DNA from: a virus
IMG/VR virus record: IMGVR_UViG_3300046501_000666
Span: 1 to 59,095 of that record
Direction: 5' to 3' (one strand)
DNA: 59,095 nt
Shown: one piece after another, positions 22,536 through 31,444 of the stretch
Numbering within the stretch: the stretch's first letter is position 1
Layout: each line of letters begins with the position of its first letter
Program-made: the position numbers and the translations under genes
Notes under the pieces: model-generated
What the model saw: only the letters and a program-made list of their open reading frames with translations
Databases searched by the model: none
Told to the model about the DNA's origin: nothing

Positions 22536-22907
22536 ATGGACCCTACCGACCTCGGCCCAGGCACAGCTACCTGGCTGGGCGGTACTGGCATCACATTGCT
22601 CGGAGGCTTCCTCTGGTTGAGGAAATTCCTCTCCAAAGATGCCACGGACCGGGCTATGGACAATGCCGACATTGGAACCGTCCGCCGTTTGAATGAATTG
22701 CTCGACTCGGAGCGGCAAGCCAGAAAGGACGCTGAAGCCCGTGCTGATCAGTTCGCGAAAGAACGCAACGAGCTCGCCGCAGCAGTAGGGCGGATGGAAG
22801 GGCGCATCGATGCCCTGACCAGTCAAGTCGCCCAACTAACCGACAAGGTCACGTCGCAGAGCCAGGAGATTTCCCGGCTCCGAACACAGCTTGGAGGTAA
22901 CAACTGA
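22536..22907 (+). CDS. Holin-like membrane protein with coiled-coil tail
   Basis: 123 aa, ATG after CGGAGTAACA. One hydrophobic helix near the N-terminus (TWLGGTGITLLGGFLWLRKF), then about 90 residues of heptad-like coiled coil (RRLNELLDSERQARKDAEAR...). This layout is common for the membrane protein encoded just before terminase in pseudomonad lambdoid phages and often labelled holin. Actual hole formation is not shown by sequence. It is coupled to the next gene. Confidence 0.55.
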   Translation: MDPTDLGPGTATWLGGTGITLLGGFLWLRKFLSKDATDRAMDNADIGTVRRLNELLDSERQARKDAEARADQFAKERNELAAAVGRMEGRIDALTSQVAQLTDKVTSQSQEISRLRTQLGGNN

Positions 22908-23245
22908 TGGAGAAGTGCGCAATCAACTTCATCGCACGCCGTTGGTGGAAGCGTGCCGAGGTATGGCTAATCGCGATCCTTCTGGCGGCTGGCGGTTTGA
23001 CCCTGGGTTATCAGGCGGGCGTCTGGTCTGCCGGTAGTGAGCACACCAAACAGCTTGCGGAGGTCCGCGCCGCGTATGACGCAGCCATGGGCAAACGAGA
23101 CCTCGGCCTTACCAAGCTGGCAGAGAAAACGCAGGACGCCGCTGCAAAGGTGCAGGAGGCATCGCACAGCGCCGTGCAGGCAGCAGACACGGCGAGCAAA
23201 GCAGCCGACAAGGTCAATGAGGCGGTAGAGCGGAAAAGTCCGTAA
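22907..23245 (+). CDS. Rz-like or holin-associated membrane protein
   Basis: 112 aa. The basic N-terminus is followed by a membrane helix (VWLIAILLAAGGLTLGYQAG, about 20-39), then an Ala-rich periplasmic coiled coil. The topology is that of an i-spanin, but a separate Rz/Rz1 pair exists at 53.9 kb, so its true role is uncertain. Its start overlaps the stop of the holin-like gene. Confidence 0.5.
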   Translation: MEKCAINFIARRWWKRAEVWLIAILLAAGGLTLGYQAGVWSAGSEHTKQLAEVRAAYDAAMGKRDLGLTKLAEKTQDAAAKVQEASHSAVQAADTASKAADKVNEAVERKSP

Positions 23246-23294
23246 CCGCGCCACGATTTCAGATGACGCCATTTCGTGGCGCGAGGTGATTCAA

Positions 23295-23654
23295 ATGAAC
23301 GACCAAGCAATCGAGCAAGAAATTCAAGATAAAGGACTGACTGCGCCGCGCATTACGCCCGGCGACGTTGAGCGCAATATCCGCAGCGAATTCTATTTCA
23401 CTGCTGGTGAGGGTGTTCTGGGTCAAAGCGAGATGGGTACCAAGCCTGCTGGCAATGCTGACAGCCTCAACCGTCTGACCTTCTGCGTCCTTGTACTGGC
23501 AAATGGTTTCACGGTAACTGGTGAGAGTGCTTGTGTAAGTGCCACCAACTTCGATGCTGAGATCGGCAAGAAGATTGCACGCCAAAATGCAATCACCAAG
23601 ATCTGGCCTCTGATGGGCTACGAGCTCACAGAGCGCCTGCACTCCGCGCAATGA
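23295..23654 (+). CDS. Gp49-like phage protein
   Basis: 119 aa from the ATG at 23295 after CGAGGTGATTCAA. LTAPRITPGDVERNIRSEFYF and LTFCVLVLANGFTVTGESACV match the N4 gp49 / Sf6 gene 66 family pattern. FDAEIGKKIARQNAITKIWPL is the characteristic C-terminal segment. The family is widespread in tailed phages, and its function is unknown. Confidence 0.75.
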   Translation: MNDQAIEQEIQDKGLTAPRITPGDVERNIRSEFYFTAGEGVLGQSEMGTKPAGNADSLNRLTFCVLVLANGFTVTGESACVSATNFDAEIGKKIARQNAITKIWPLMGYELTERLHSAQ

Positions 23655-23754
23655 CCAAGCGCAACTAGTACGTGACAACCCCAGGCCATGGATCACGAAT
23701 CGGCTCTAGCCTTTGCCCGGTCGATCTGGCCGCAATGCACAGTGGAGTGACGAC

Positions 23755-23976
23755 ATGAAGAGTGCCGACCAAAGCAATCTCAGCTACCTACTGGCATCCC
23801 GGCCACTGATCGTTAAGCGCAACGGCCAGCACGTATGTCTTCATGACGCTTTCAGTGGTGAAGTGTTGGGCGGGCAAAAAAGCGTCCGGCTGATCCAGAA
23901 TCCCGGCGAAGTCACCCGGCTGATCGTTGAATTCGTCTGCGACGGTAAATACGTCCGTATGGATGGTGAGCAATGA
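23755..23976 (+). CDS. Hypothetical 73-aa protein
   Basis: ATG at 23755 after AGTGGAGTGACGAC. MKSADQSNLSYLLASRPLIV... is a small beta-rich protein without known domain. Coupled downstream by ATGA to a run of three small genes leading to terminase. Confidence 0.6.
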   Translation: MKSADQSNLSYLLASRPLIVKRNGQHVCLHDAFSGEVLGGQKSVRLIQNPGEVTRLIVEFVCDGKYVRMDGEQ

Positions 23977-24164
23977 CCAACGTCACGCGAATCCGTCACG
24001 CGCTGCCGGTAGGCCCCGAGATCAACGAAGCCATCGAAACGCTGGACGGCGCAATCGCCAAGGCAATCGATGCAGCAAAGGAAGCGGGTCTGCCGCAGGG
24101 GTTCGTTGTTTCGCTCCTGCATGGGCATGCCCACAAAGAAACGCACCTGATGGTGTGCCAATGA
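23973..24164 (+). CDS. Hypothetical 63-aa protein
   Basis: ATGA overlap with the upstream gene. The helical core EINEAIETLDGAIAKAIDAA is followed by VVSLLHGHAHKETHLMVCQ, with His residues that could bind metal. No family is recognised. Confidence 0.6.
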   Translation: MTNVTRIRHALPVGPEINEAIETLDGAIAKAIDAAKEAGLPQGFVVSLLHGHAHKETHLMVCQ

Positions 24165-24406
24165 AGGTCGTCGAATTGAAGCGCGAAGGCTGGAGAGACG
24201 CCGCCAAGACGCTGCGCAAGATTGCCGATGATCTCGACGCTGGTGTGCATCCTGAGTGCACTGTTGGCGCGCTGACCCTCATAGGCCCAAAAGGCGAGGT
24301 GAATGTATTCGGGCTGGGTCCCAAGTGTGACGACCTGCAGTGCTTGGGTGCGATGCGCCTGGGTGAGCAGAAGGTTATCGATGTTCTGCTGGATACTGAC
24401 GATTAA
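24161..24406 (+). CDS. Hypothetical 81-aa protein
   Basis: ATG at 24161 overlaps the preceding stop. MKVVELKREGWRDAAKTLRK, then VNVFGLGPKCDDLQCLGAMR. Compact alpha/beta appearance, no known domain. The frame is open upstream to 23927, but that part overlaps two other genes and is rejected. Confidence 0.6.
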   Translation: MKVVELKREGWRDAAKTLRKIADDLDAGVHPECTVGALTLIGPKGEVNVFGLGPKCDDLQCLGAMRLGEQKVIDVLLDTDD

Positions 24407-24415
24407 GGACTCCCC

Positions 24416-25033
24416 ATGACAACCAAGCAACCCGACTGGGAGCGCATCGAACAGCTCTTCCGGGCCGGGCTGCTCTCGGTGCGAGAGATAGCTGCTGCTT
24501 GCGGCGTCTCTCATACAGCGATCAACAAACGGTCCAAGGCTGAAGGCTGGGATCGCGACCTGAACGCCAAGATCAAGGCCAAAGCAGCTTCGCTGGTTTC
24601 CAAACGCGAGGTTTCCACAAAGGTTTCCACGGAAACACTGGCAACTGAACGTGGAATCGTCGAGGCCAATGCCGAGGTCATCGCTGACATAAGGATGGCT
24701 CACCGTACAGACATTGGCCGATCACGAAGACTGGCCAACAAGCTGCTGGATGAGCTTGAATCCTTGACCGACGAGCAGGGCACTATCAAAGAGTTGATTG
24801 CTCAGCTCAAGGATGGTGACAGCGACAACGGTGAGGCGATGTCTGACATGCTGGCCCTGGCCAACAAGATGGGCGCGCTTCCGTCCCGTACCAAGACCAT
24901 GAAGGAACTGGCCGAGACACTCAAGACTCTGGTTGCGCTGGAGCGCCAGGCCTATGACCTCGACACCAAATCTGGCGGCAACGACGCCGACGAGCTATCC
25001 AAGCTGATGGACGATCTATCGAAGGACGCCTGA
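24416..25033 (+). CDS. terS: Terminase small subunit
   Basis: 205 aa. The N-terminal helix-turn-helix VREIAAACGVSHTAINKRSK (about 21-40) recognises the packaging site. A central coiled coil (ELESLTDEQGTIKELIAQLK) would oligomerise, and the C-terminal segment binds the large subunit. It is next to the large subunit with a one-base gap. Confidence 0.85.
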   Translation: MTTKQPDWERIEQLFRAGLLSVREIAAACGVSHTAINKRSKAEGWDRDLNAKIKAKAASLVSKREVSTKVSTETLATERGIVEANAEVIADIRMAHRTDIGRSRRLANKLLDELESLTDEQGTIKELIAQLKDGDSDNGEAMSDMLALANKMGALPSRTKTMKELAETLKTLVALERQAYDLDTKSGGNDADELSKLMDDLSKDA

Positions 25034-25034
25034 T

Positions 25035-26519
25035 ATGAAGCCCGAGCACTTGAAGCTGCTCCGGGATCGATTCTGGCGTCTGAACAACCTGTACTTCATC
25101 ACCGACAAGGGCGGGAAGAAAGTCCGCTTCCGGATGACGCAGGAGCAGATTGATTACTTCCAGGGGATGCACACCCGCAACATCATCCTCAAGGCTCGCC
25201 AGCTTGGGTTCACGACGCTGGTTTGCATCGTGCAGTTGGATGCCGCGCTGTTTGAGTCAGCCAAGTGCGCGCTGATCGCTCACACCTTGAACGATGCCAA
25301 GCGCCTGTTTCGCGAGAAGGTCAAATATGCGTACGACAACCTTCCCGCCGAGATACGTGCTGCCAACCCTGCTTCTAACGATGCTGCTGGTGAGCTTGTG
25401 TTCAGCAAGGGCGGATCGCTATACGTGTCCACATCCTTCCGGGGCGGGACTTTACGGTATCTGCACGTATCCGAGTTCGGGAAGATCTGCGCCAAGTTTC
25501 CCCACAAGGCCAGAGAGATCGTCACCGGGGCATTCGAGGCGGTCGCCGCCGATTGCTTCGTTACCATCGAGTCGACGGCCGAGGGGCGGGCGGGCTACTT
25601 CTTCGATTATTCGCAGAGCGCGGAGAAGCAGCAGCTTTCCGGCGTTCCGCTGGGCAAGCTGGACTGGAAGTTCTTCTTCTTCAGTTGGTGGCGCAACGGG
25701 CTGTATTGGCTGGACCCACAAGAAGTGGTTATCCCGCAACGACTGACCGACTACTTCAATGAGCTGCAGGCCAAGCACGGGATCGTCACGAACCCAGGCC
25801 AGCGCGCGTGGTACGCCGCCAAAGAGAAATCCCTCGGCGACGATATGAAGCGGGAGTACCCGTCGATACCGACCGAGGCGTTCCAGCAGTCTGTGGAGGG
25901 CGCTTACTACGCCAAGCAGTTCGCCAAGCTCTATGCGAATAAGCGGATAGGCATCATCCCGAACAACAGCCACCAGCCGGTGATGACGTTCTGGGATATC
26001 GGTGTCGGCGACTCCACGGCCATCTGGTTCGTGCGCCAGATCGGCACCGAGTATCACGTCATCGATTACTACGAGAACTCAGGCGAAGGTCTGCGCCATT
26101 ACATGAAGGTGCTCAAGGACAAGGGTTACACCTATTCCGAGCACTGGGGGCCGCACGATATCGAGAACCGTGAATTCGGTAGCGATGCCAAGAGCCGCAA
26201 GGATATCGCCAAAGAGGGCTACGAGATCGATGGCGAGCGGTATTCCATCAGGTTCCAGGTCGTCCCGAGGACGGGCGTTGATGACGGCATTGAATCGGCC
26301 CGGGAAATCCTGGCCCTTTGCGTCTTCGACGAATCCAAGTGTGAAGAGGGCATCGGTCATCTCGAAAACTACCGCAAGGAGTGGGACGAGAACCGCGGCT
26401 GCTGGAAGGACAAACCATTCCACGACAGTACATCCCACGGCTCTGACGCATTTCGATACTTCGCTGTGGCAAAAACCAAACGCGTACGCACCGCATCCAC
26501 TGAATCCTTGAGAATGTAA
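25035..26519 (+). CDS. terL: Terminase large subunit
   Basis: 494 aa. ATPase: Walker A-like KARQLGFTT (about 54-62), Walker B region LHVSEFGKI. Nuclease domain: FWDIGVGDSTAIWFV with the first acidic residue near 322 and HGSDAFRYFA near the C-terminus. It cuts concatemers and drives DNA into the prohead. Full length for the family. Confidence 0.9.
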   Translation: MKPEHLKLLRDRFWRLNNLYFITDKGGKKVRFRMTQEQIDYFQGMHTRNIILKARQLGFTTLVCIVQLDAALFESAKCALIAHTLNDAKRLFREKVKYAYDNLPAEIRAANPASNDAAGELVFSKGGSLYVSTSFRGGTLRYLHVSEFGKICAKFPHKAREIVTGAFEAVAADCFVTIESTAEGRAGYFFDYSQSAEKQQLSGVPLGKLDWKFFFFSWWRNGLYWLDPQEVVIPQRLTDYFNELQAKHGIVTNPGQRAWYAAKEKSLGDDMKREYPSIPTEAFQQSVEGAYYAKQFAKLYANKRIGIIPNNSHQPVMTFWDIGVGDSTAIWFVRQIGTEYHVIDYYENSGEGLRHYMKVLKDKGYTYSEHWGPHDIENREFGSDAKSRKDIAKEGYEIDGERYSIRFQVVPRTGVDDGIESAREILALCVFDESKCEEGIGHLENYRKEWDENRGCWKDKPFHDSTSHGSDAFRYFAVAKTKRVRTASTESLRM

Positions 26520-26523
26520 ACCA

Positions 26524-27915
26524 ATGAGCGATGACCCAAGCAAAACGCTAAAGGCAGTAGACGCCATGCGCGAAGACTGGGCCATCGTTGAGCCACTGAT
26601 GAAGGGAACAAGTGCAATGCGCCGGGCAGGCGAGGCACTACTGCCCAAGTGGCCCAAAGAGGAAGATCGCGACTACAAGGTGCGGCTAAAGCAATCAACT
26701 CTCTTGCCCGCATACAGCGAAACAGTCAAAAACAATGCCGGACGCGTCTTCGCTGAGCCGATCGTGCTTGGCGATGACGTTCCTGACTCTATCAAGACCT
26801 GTGCCGAGAACTTCGATCGCCAAGGCAACAACCTGCAGGTTTGGGCTCAAACTTTTTTCAGTGCGGCGCTGGCTAGTGGACTTTGCCACGTCCTTGTCGA
26901 CTACCCGAAGACAGTGGATGAAAAGGGTGAGTTGATTGTTCGCACCAGAGCAGAAGAAAAGGCTGCCAAGGTTAGACCATACGCGGTCATGATCCGGCCT
27001 CAGCAAGTGCTGGGCTGGCGATCAAACACATCCGGTGGCGAGCACGTCCTGACCCAGTTCCGGTACATGGAGTCGGTTGAAGAGGACGCTGGCGAGTTCG
27101 GGACGGTGCAGGTCGACCAGATTCGTGTACTAGCGATAGGAGGCTGGGCCATCTACCGCGAGGTGGAGAAAGATGGTCGCAAGACCTGGGCGCTACATGA
27201 TCAGGGAGCGAATTCGTTAAAAACGATTCCCTTGACCACCTATTACACCAATCGCACCGGCTATATGACCGCGACGCCGCCCCTGTTGGAGTTGGCCCAT
27301 CTCAACGTGAAGCACTGGCAGTCGCAGAGTGATCAGGACAACATCCTGCACGTTGCGAGGGTGCCCATGCTCGCGATCACCGGTATTGACGACGATCAGT
27401 GGGAACTGAAGGTAGGGACGGCATCCGCCACGAAGCTTCCATCCGGCGGCGACATGAAGTGGGTTGAGCACACTGGAGCGTCTATCGAAGCTGGCCGAAC
27501 CTCGCTGTTTGACCTCGAAGATCAGATGCGTATCGCGGGTGCAAAACTGCTTCAGAAGGACAAACAAGCTACCAAGACCGCCACCCAGGCTGAGGAAGAG
27601 GCCGCTCAGGAGATGAGTCCACTTCAGACCATGGCCGAGCAGTTGGAAGATGCGCTTGATCAGGCGTTACAGTTTTTCGCTAACTACACCGGTCAGCCCG
27701 AAGGTGGTCACGTACAGGTCAATGGCAACTTCGACGTCGACTTTGCCCCAGAGACGACCTTGCCGCTGCTGCTGAACATGGCGAGCCAAGGAAGACTGTC
27801 TGATCAGACGCTATTCGCCGAGTACCAGCGCCGTGGTGTTGTGTCCACCGACCTCAGATGGGAGGAGGAAAAGCAGAAGATTCAGGACCAAGGTCCCGCT
27901 CTCGGAGTTCTATAA
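26524..27915 (+). CDS. Portal protein, DUF4055 type
   Basis: 463 aa. The sequence around LLPAYSETVKNNAGRVFAEP and the adjacent DVPDSIKTCAENFDRQGNNL match the DUF4055 portal family used by P22-coat-type siphophages. C-terminal Gln/Glu-rich helices (ATKTATQAEEEAAQEMSPLQ) fit the portal wing/stem region. It is between terminase and the MuF protein, as expected. Confidence 0.8.
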   Translation: MSDDPSKTLKAVDAMREDWAIVEPLMKGTSAMRRAGEALLPKWPKEEDRDYKVRLKQSTLLPAYSETVKNNAGRVFAEPIVLGDDVPDSIKTCAENFDRQGNNLQVWAQTFFSAALASGLCHVLVDYPKTVDEKGELIVRTRAEEKAAKVRPYAVMIRPQQVLGWRSNTSGGEHVLTQFRYMESVEEDAGEFGTVQVDQIRVLAIGGWAIYREVEKDGRKTWALHDQGANSLKTIPLTTYYTNRTGYMTATPPLLELAHLNVKHWQSQSDQDNILHVARVPMLAITGIDDDQWELKVGTASATKLPSGGDMKWVEHTGASIEAGRTSLFDLEDQMRIAGAKLLQKDKQATKTATQAEEEAAQEMSPLQTMAEQLEDALDQALQFFANYTGQPEGGHVQVNGNFDVDFAPETTLPLLLNMASQGRLSDQTLFAEYQRRGVVSTDLRWEEEKQKIQDQGPALGVL

Positions 27916-29562
27916 ATGCCAACTGTTAACCAGATGCTGGCTGACGAGAGCGTCGCGCACGCCATTTCACTGGAAAGGTACAAGTTGGGGGTTGTGCGGC
28001 GCATCATCGCGCTGCTGAACAGGTCGGATGCACGATTAGTGGGCGAGTTGGCCAGCGCACTTGAGCGGTTGCCAGCAGACTCTTTCACTGTGGAACGTCT
28101 TGACGGACTGCTTGATCAGGTGCGTGAGGTCAACGCAGCTGCTTATGCGCAGGTCGTTCAAGAGTGGCAGGGCAACATCGCTGAGCTATCAGGCTACGAA
28201 ATCGACTGGCAGCATAAGCTGCTTGAGGTCACGCTGCCTGAGCCGGTGCTGGTCAGGTTTCCGTTGGTCCAGCTTGCGGCTGAGCAGGTCTACGCCGCGG
28301 CGATGGCTCGCCCTTTCCAAGGCCGGCTGTTGAGTGACTGGGCGAGCACTGTTGAGGCGGATCGGATGTTGAAGATCCGTAATGCAGTCAGCAGTGGCTA
28401 CCTCGAAGGGGGGACGACGGATCAGATCATTCGCAGCGTGCGAGGTACGAGGGCGAGCGGTTACGCCGATGGCTTTCTTGAGCGTCCTCGCCAGGATTTG
28501 GCTACGGTAATTCGCTCAGCGGTAAGTCATACCGCCGCAGTTGCACGTGAAAACCTGTACGAAGCAAACAGCGACATCATTGCTGCCGAGGATTGGACCA
28601 GTACGCTGGACACTAAGACCTCCGCGCCATGCCGCATCCGCGACAAACTGCCGTATACCGTGGGCACGCATAAGCCCATCGGTCACAAAGTGCCATGGCT
28701 GCAAGGGCCGGGTCGGCTGCATTTCAGTTGCCGTTCGACATCGGCTCCGAGAACCAAGTCGTGGCGTGAACTGGGCATCCCGGCCGATGAGATGACTGGG
28801 AGACAGCGCGCGAGCATGGATGGTACCGTCCCTGCTGATACGAACTATGGTAAATGGCTAGCGCGTCAATCGCCGGAGCGGCAGGCGGAAGTGCTGGGTC
28901 CTGAGCGATACCAACTCTACAAGGAGGGTAGGGTGGGCCTGGATCAGTTCTACTCTCCTAACGGCGAGTGGTTAACCCTTCAGCAGTTGAAGGCGCGAGA
29001 CGCGGGTGCCTTCCGGCAGCCGACGGGTGAGTTTACAGTTTATGACCCGGCGCATCCGGTGGGTAAGCCAGACATTTCAACGCCGGCGCGTAGAAAAGCA
29101 GTTCAGCTTGAGGAGACTATTCGTAAGGATCATATGGAGACCGGTGCTTTTATCGACAAGGCAGGAACCGTGGTTATTCAGCGCCAAGGCGAGGCAGACA
29201 GCGTCGGCTTTCCTATCATCGAGTTTCCACGCCTGCACGGCACAACGTTTACTCACAATCACCCTGGGAATGGCACATTTTCGATGCAAGACGTCAGCTT
29301 GGCGTCGCAGATTGGGTTGGCTGAGCTGCGCGCCGTCGGGCCTACGCTTCGTTACACCATGAGCGCTGACAAGGGCTGGCCTGGCGGTGATATGATCACT
29401 TCGTTGGTCGGTCAGACCGAGAAAGAAGCTGTTAAGCGGGTTTCGGGAATGATCAACAGAGGCGAGATTGAGCGTGAATTTGCTCAAACAGAATTAGAGC
29501 ATCAGTTCTGGACAATTTTGAGCGCCAAGGCCGGTCTGAAGTACACCAGGGAGCGATCATGA
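27916..29562 (+). CDS. MuF-type minor head protein with C-terminal JAB-like domain
   Basis: 548 aa. Residues about 170-290 form the MuF head-morphogenesis domain (GGTTDQIIRSVRGTRASG; EDWTSTLDTKTSAPCR; GRLHFSCRS). After a linker, residues 380-548 form an extra domain with H447-N-H-P-G-N-G-T-F-S456-M-Q-D459, close to the JAMM signature HxHP...SxxD but one residue shorter. MuF proteins with variable C-terminal domains are known temperate-phage polymorphic toxins. A protease-like role is inference. A 59-aa acidic gene overlaps its stop. Confidence 0.75.
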   Translation: MPTVNQMLADESVAHAISLERYKLGVVRRIIALLNRSDARLVGELASALERLPADSFTVERLDGLLDQVREVNAAAYAQVVQEWQGNIAELSGYEIDWQHKLLEVTLPEPVLVRFPLVQLAAEQVYAAAMARPFQGRLLSDWASTVEADRMLKIRNAVSSGYLEGGTTDQIIRSVRGTRASGYADGFLERPRQDLATVIRSAVSHTAAVARENLYEANSDIIAAEDWTSTLDTKTSAPCRIRDKLPYTVGTHKPIGHKVPWLQGPGRLHFSCRSTSAPRTKSWRELGIPADEMTGRQRASMDGTVPADTNYGKWLARQSPERQAEVLGPERYQLYKEGRVGLDQFYSPNGEWLTLQQLKARDAGAFRQPTGEFTVYDPAHPVGKPDISTPARRKAVQLEETIRKDHMETGAFIDKAGTVVIQRQGEADSVGFPIIEFPRLHGTTFTHNHPGNGTFSMQDVSLASQIGLAELRAVGPTLRYTMSADKGWPGGDMITSLVGQTEKEAVKRVSGMINRGEIEREFAQTELEHQFWTILSAKAGLKYTRERS

Positions 29563-29738
29563 CAGCTACCAAGAAGACTACTGAAGAGCTTCTCGCAGAG
29601 ATGAAGCGCGAAGACGAGGTCCACCGCTCTCAAGGCATAGTCTGCTTCGATGGCAGCCCTGCCTGGGCGGAGTTCTGCAAGCAGATGGGCGATGCCGCTG
29701 TAAACGGAGCTCTTGTCGATGACTTTGACGACGAATGA
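29559..29738 (+). CDS. Small acidic protein, candidate immunity partner of the MuF extension
   Basis: 59 aa, start overlapping the MuF stop (ATGA). MTATKKTTEELLAEMKREDE... ends in ALVDDFDDE, strongly acidic. Size, acidity and coupling are what one expects of an immunity protein for a MuF-borne toxin. No family is recognised, so the role is inferred from position. Coupled in turn to the next gene. Confidence 0.6.
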   Translation: MTATKKTTEELLAEMKREDEVHRSQGIVCFDGSPAWAEFCKQMGDAAVNGALVDDFDDE

Positions 29739-29983
29739 TCGACAAACCCCGGTTCCACGTTATTCAAGGCACGCCCGCTCCTGATACGCCGGTAGAGCAG
29801 GCGCGCAAGCGTGTGCGTGCAATGCCCAAGCCTGCGGCGATGATCCAGTGTCATCGCTGCGGTGGGCGTGAGGTCATCGAGACCAAGACAGGGGTCATGC
29901 TGAAGGACGGTAAGCCGACTGGGGGCACGAAGGCACTGTTGTGCGTTGGATGCCTGATGAACGGCCAGAGAGTCCTTCTTTAG
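29735..29983 (+). CDS. Small zinc-ribbon protein (82 aa)
   Basis: ATGA overlap with the 59-aa gene. CHRCGG (about 39-44) and CVGC (about 71-74) form a zinc ribbon, with a basic N-terminus. Similar short zinc proteins occur in pseudomonad head operons. Function is unknown. Confidence 0.65.
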   Translation: MIDKPRFHVIQGTPAPDTPVEQARKRVRAMPKPAAMIQCHRCGGREVIETKTGVMLKDGKPTGGTKALLCVGCLMNGQRVLL

Positions 29984-30471
29984 TTCAAGCAAGCCGAACG
30001 GCGCTGGTCGTATTTATCCATAAGACCGTAATACTGAGATGGCCAATCTTTCATAGCGGACTGCGCTAGATTGATGGCTCTGAGCTTCTGTTCCACGGTC
30101 TCTGCCATTAAGCCCAGTTGAATGGTACCGATGAGATTAAACGTCACCGCTGCAAGCTCTTTGGGTGCGTAGGCTGTGAAGCGCATAGCGCTATCAGCTA
30201 CTCCCTCACCCAAGACGTGAAATTTTTCTTCGGTCAGGTCAGGGGCGGAGGTTTTGGTGCCCAGGGCTGCAATGCTGGCTAGTACCTGTTCCGCTTTTTC
30301 CCGGATCAATGCTTCTTGCTTGTCCACCCGTTGGATACAGGATTCCGTAGCGGATTGTTGGGTAGCCAGGTAGGACGCATACCAAGTCAGCATGCCGACA
30401 GATAAAGTCACGACCAGACCGAGAAATGAGGCTGTAACAGTCCACCTTGTGGTGGGTTGAAGCGTTTCCAT
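29980..30471 (-). CDS. Reverse-oriented membrane protein in the head operon (moron)
   Basis: 163 aa from the ATG at 30471 (TCTGGAACAGAA before it). A TTG 16 codons upstream is possible. One N-terminal membrane helix (FLGLVVTLSVGMLTWYASYL), then a long helical soluble part. It is opposite to the structural genes and ends convergently with the zinc-ribbon gene, features of a lysogenically expressed accessory gene. It could act in exclusion, but there is no family evidence. Confidence 0.6.
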   Translation of the reverse strand: METLQPTTRWTVTASFLGLVVTLSVGMLTWYASYLATQQSATESCIQRVDKQEALIREKAEQVLASIAALGTKTSAPDLTEEKFHVLGEGVADSAMRFTAYAPKELAAVTFNLIGTIQLGLMAETVEQKLRAINLAQSAMKDWPSQYYGLMDKYDQRRSACLN

Positions 30472-30541
30472 TTCTGTTCCAGATTTCAAACTAATGCGGG
30501 TGAAGGATCCTACCTTCAAACCCCGCTTAGGAAAACCTCAT

Positions 30542-30568
30542 AGCCCTGGCATCCGCCGGGGCTTTTTT
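30542..30568 (+). terminator. Rho-independent terminator
   Basis: AGCCCTGG (30542-30549) pairs with CCGGGGCT (30556-30563), loop CATCCG, then TTTTT. Confidence 0.75.
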
Positions 30569-30571
30569 ATG

Positions 30572-30634
30572 GGCGCGATTCCGGATGGATAGCGCCGCAC
30601 CTGGCCGGATGGCCGTTCAATTGGGCGGATGCCC
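30572..30634 (+). promoter_or_regulatory. Three tandem GGAT-loop hairpins before the scaffold gene
   Basis: GGCGC-gat-TCC-GGAT-GGA-ta-GCGCC (30572-30596), GGCC-GGAT-GGCC (30603-30614) and GGGC-GGAT-GCCC (30623-30634). The last directly adjoins the GGAG ribosome site of the gene at 30644. The loops are identical and the stems differ with compensating changes, so RNA structure is probably conserved. GGA in a hairpin loop resembles RsmA/CsrA sites. Confidence 0.6.
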
Positions 30635-30643
30635 GGAGACCAC

Positions 30644-31432
30644 ATGAAACTGAAACTCGATGAGCAAGGCCACGTTGTCGTTCAAGACGGCCGCCCGGTA
30701 TACGTCCATGACGACGGCAAAGAAGTGCCGTTCGATGCGGTGGGGACCGTGAACACCATCACCCGCCTGAACGGTGAGGCCAAATCCCACCGCGAGCGAG
30801 CCGAATCAGCCGAGGGCAAGCTGAAGGGCTTCGACGGCATCGAGGATGGTGAGGCGGCACGTCACGCAATCGAAACCCTCAAAAACCTTGATGAGGGCAA
30901 GTTGATTCAGGCTGGCAAGGTCGACGAAATCAAGCAGGCGGCCGCTAAAGCAGCTCAAGACCAGGTGGCCGCCGCGAGCAAGACGCACGCCGAGGAGCTG
31001 GCTAAAGCCAAGCAAGGACTGGATCAGCGTGACCAGACCATTCATGGCCTTCTGATTGGTGGGTCGTTCAAGGGCTCCAAGCTGATCTCCGAGAAATTCG
31101 CCATTCCTGCCGACTTGGTGGAAGCCCGTTTCGGTCAGAACTTCAAGGTTGAAGAAAACAAGGTGGTCGCCTACGACGGCGCGGGCAACAAGATTTTTTC
31201 ACGCTCCCGCCCAGGCGAGCTGGCTGATTTCGAGGAAGCACTCGAGTCCATCGTTGAGCAGTACCCCTACAAAGATCACATCCTGAAGAGTTCCGGCGGC
31301 AATGGCGGCGGCGCTCCAAACGGCGGTGGCGGAGGCAATGGCAAGAAGACCGTCACCCGTCAGCATTTCGATTCTCTGGACCCGACCGCAAAGGCCGAGT
31401 TCGCACGTTCCGGCGGCGAAGTCACTGACTGA
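30644..31432 (+). CDS. Scaffolding protein
   Basis: 262 aa from the ATG at 30644. MKLKLDEQGHVVVQDGRPVY at the start, a central coiled coil (residues about 55-135), a small C-terminal domain and a Gly-rich linker (SSGGNGGGAPNGGGGG) before a charged tail. This is the layout of scaffold proteins encoded just before P22-type coat genes. It should guide coat assembly and leave the prohead. Hairpins in its leader may regulate its translation. Confidence 0.7.
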   Translation: MKLKLDEQGHVVVQDGRPVYVHDDGKEVPFDAVGTVNTITRLNGEAKSHRERAESAEGKLKGFDGIEDGEAARHAIETLKNLDEGKLIQAGKVDEIKQAAAKAAQDQVAAASKTHAEELAKAKQGLDQRDQTIHGLLIGGSFKGSKLISEKFAIPADLVEARFGQNFKVEENKVVAYDGAGNKIFSRSRPGELADFEEALESIVEQYPYKDHILKSSGGNGGGAPNGGGGGNGKKTVTRQHFDSLDPTAKAEFARSGGEVTD

Positions 31433-31444
31433 CACCGCGCTTGG

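Noticed and set aside
22395-22835. 146-codon minus-strand frame
   Set aside because: Mostly antisense to the holin-like gene; only the last 34 codons outside that gene were kept, with low confidence.
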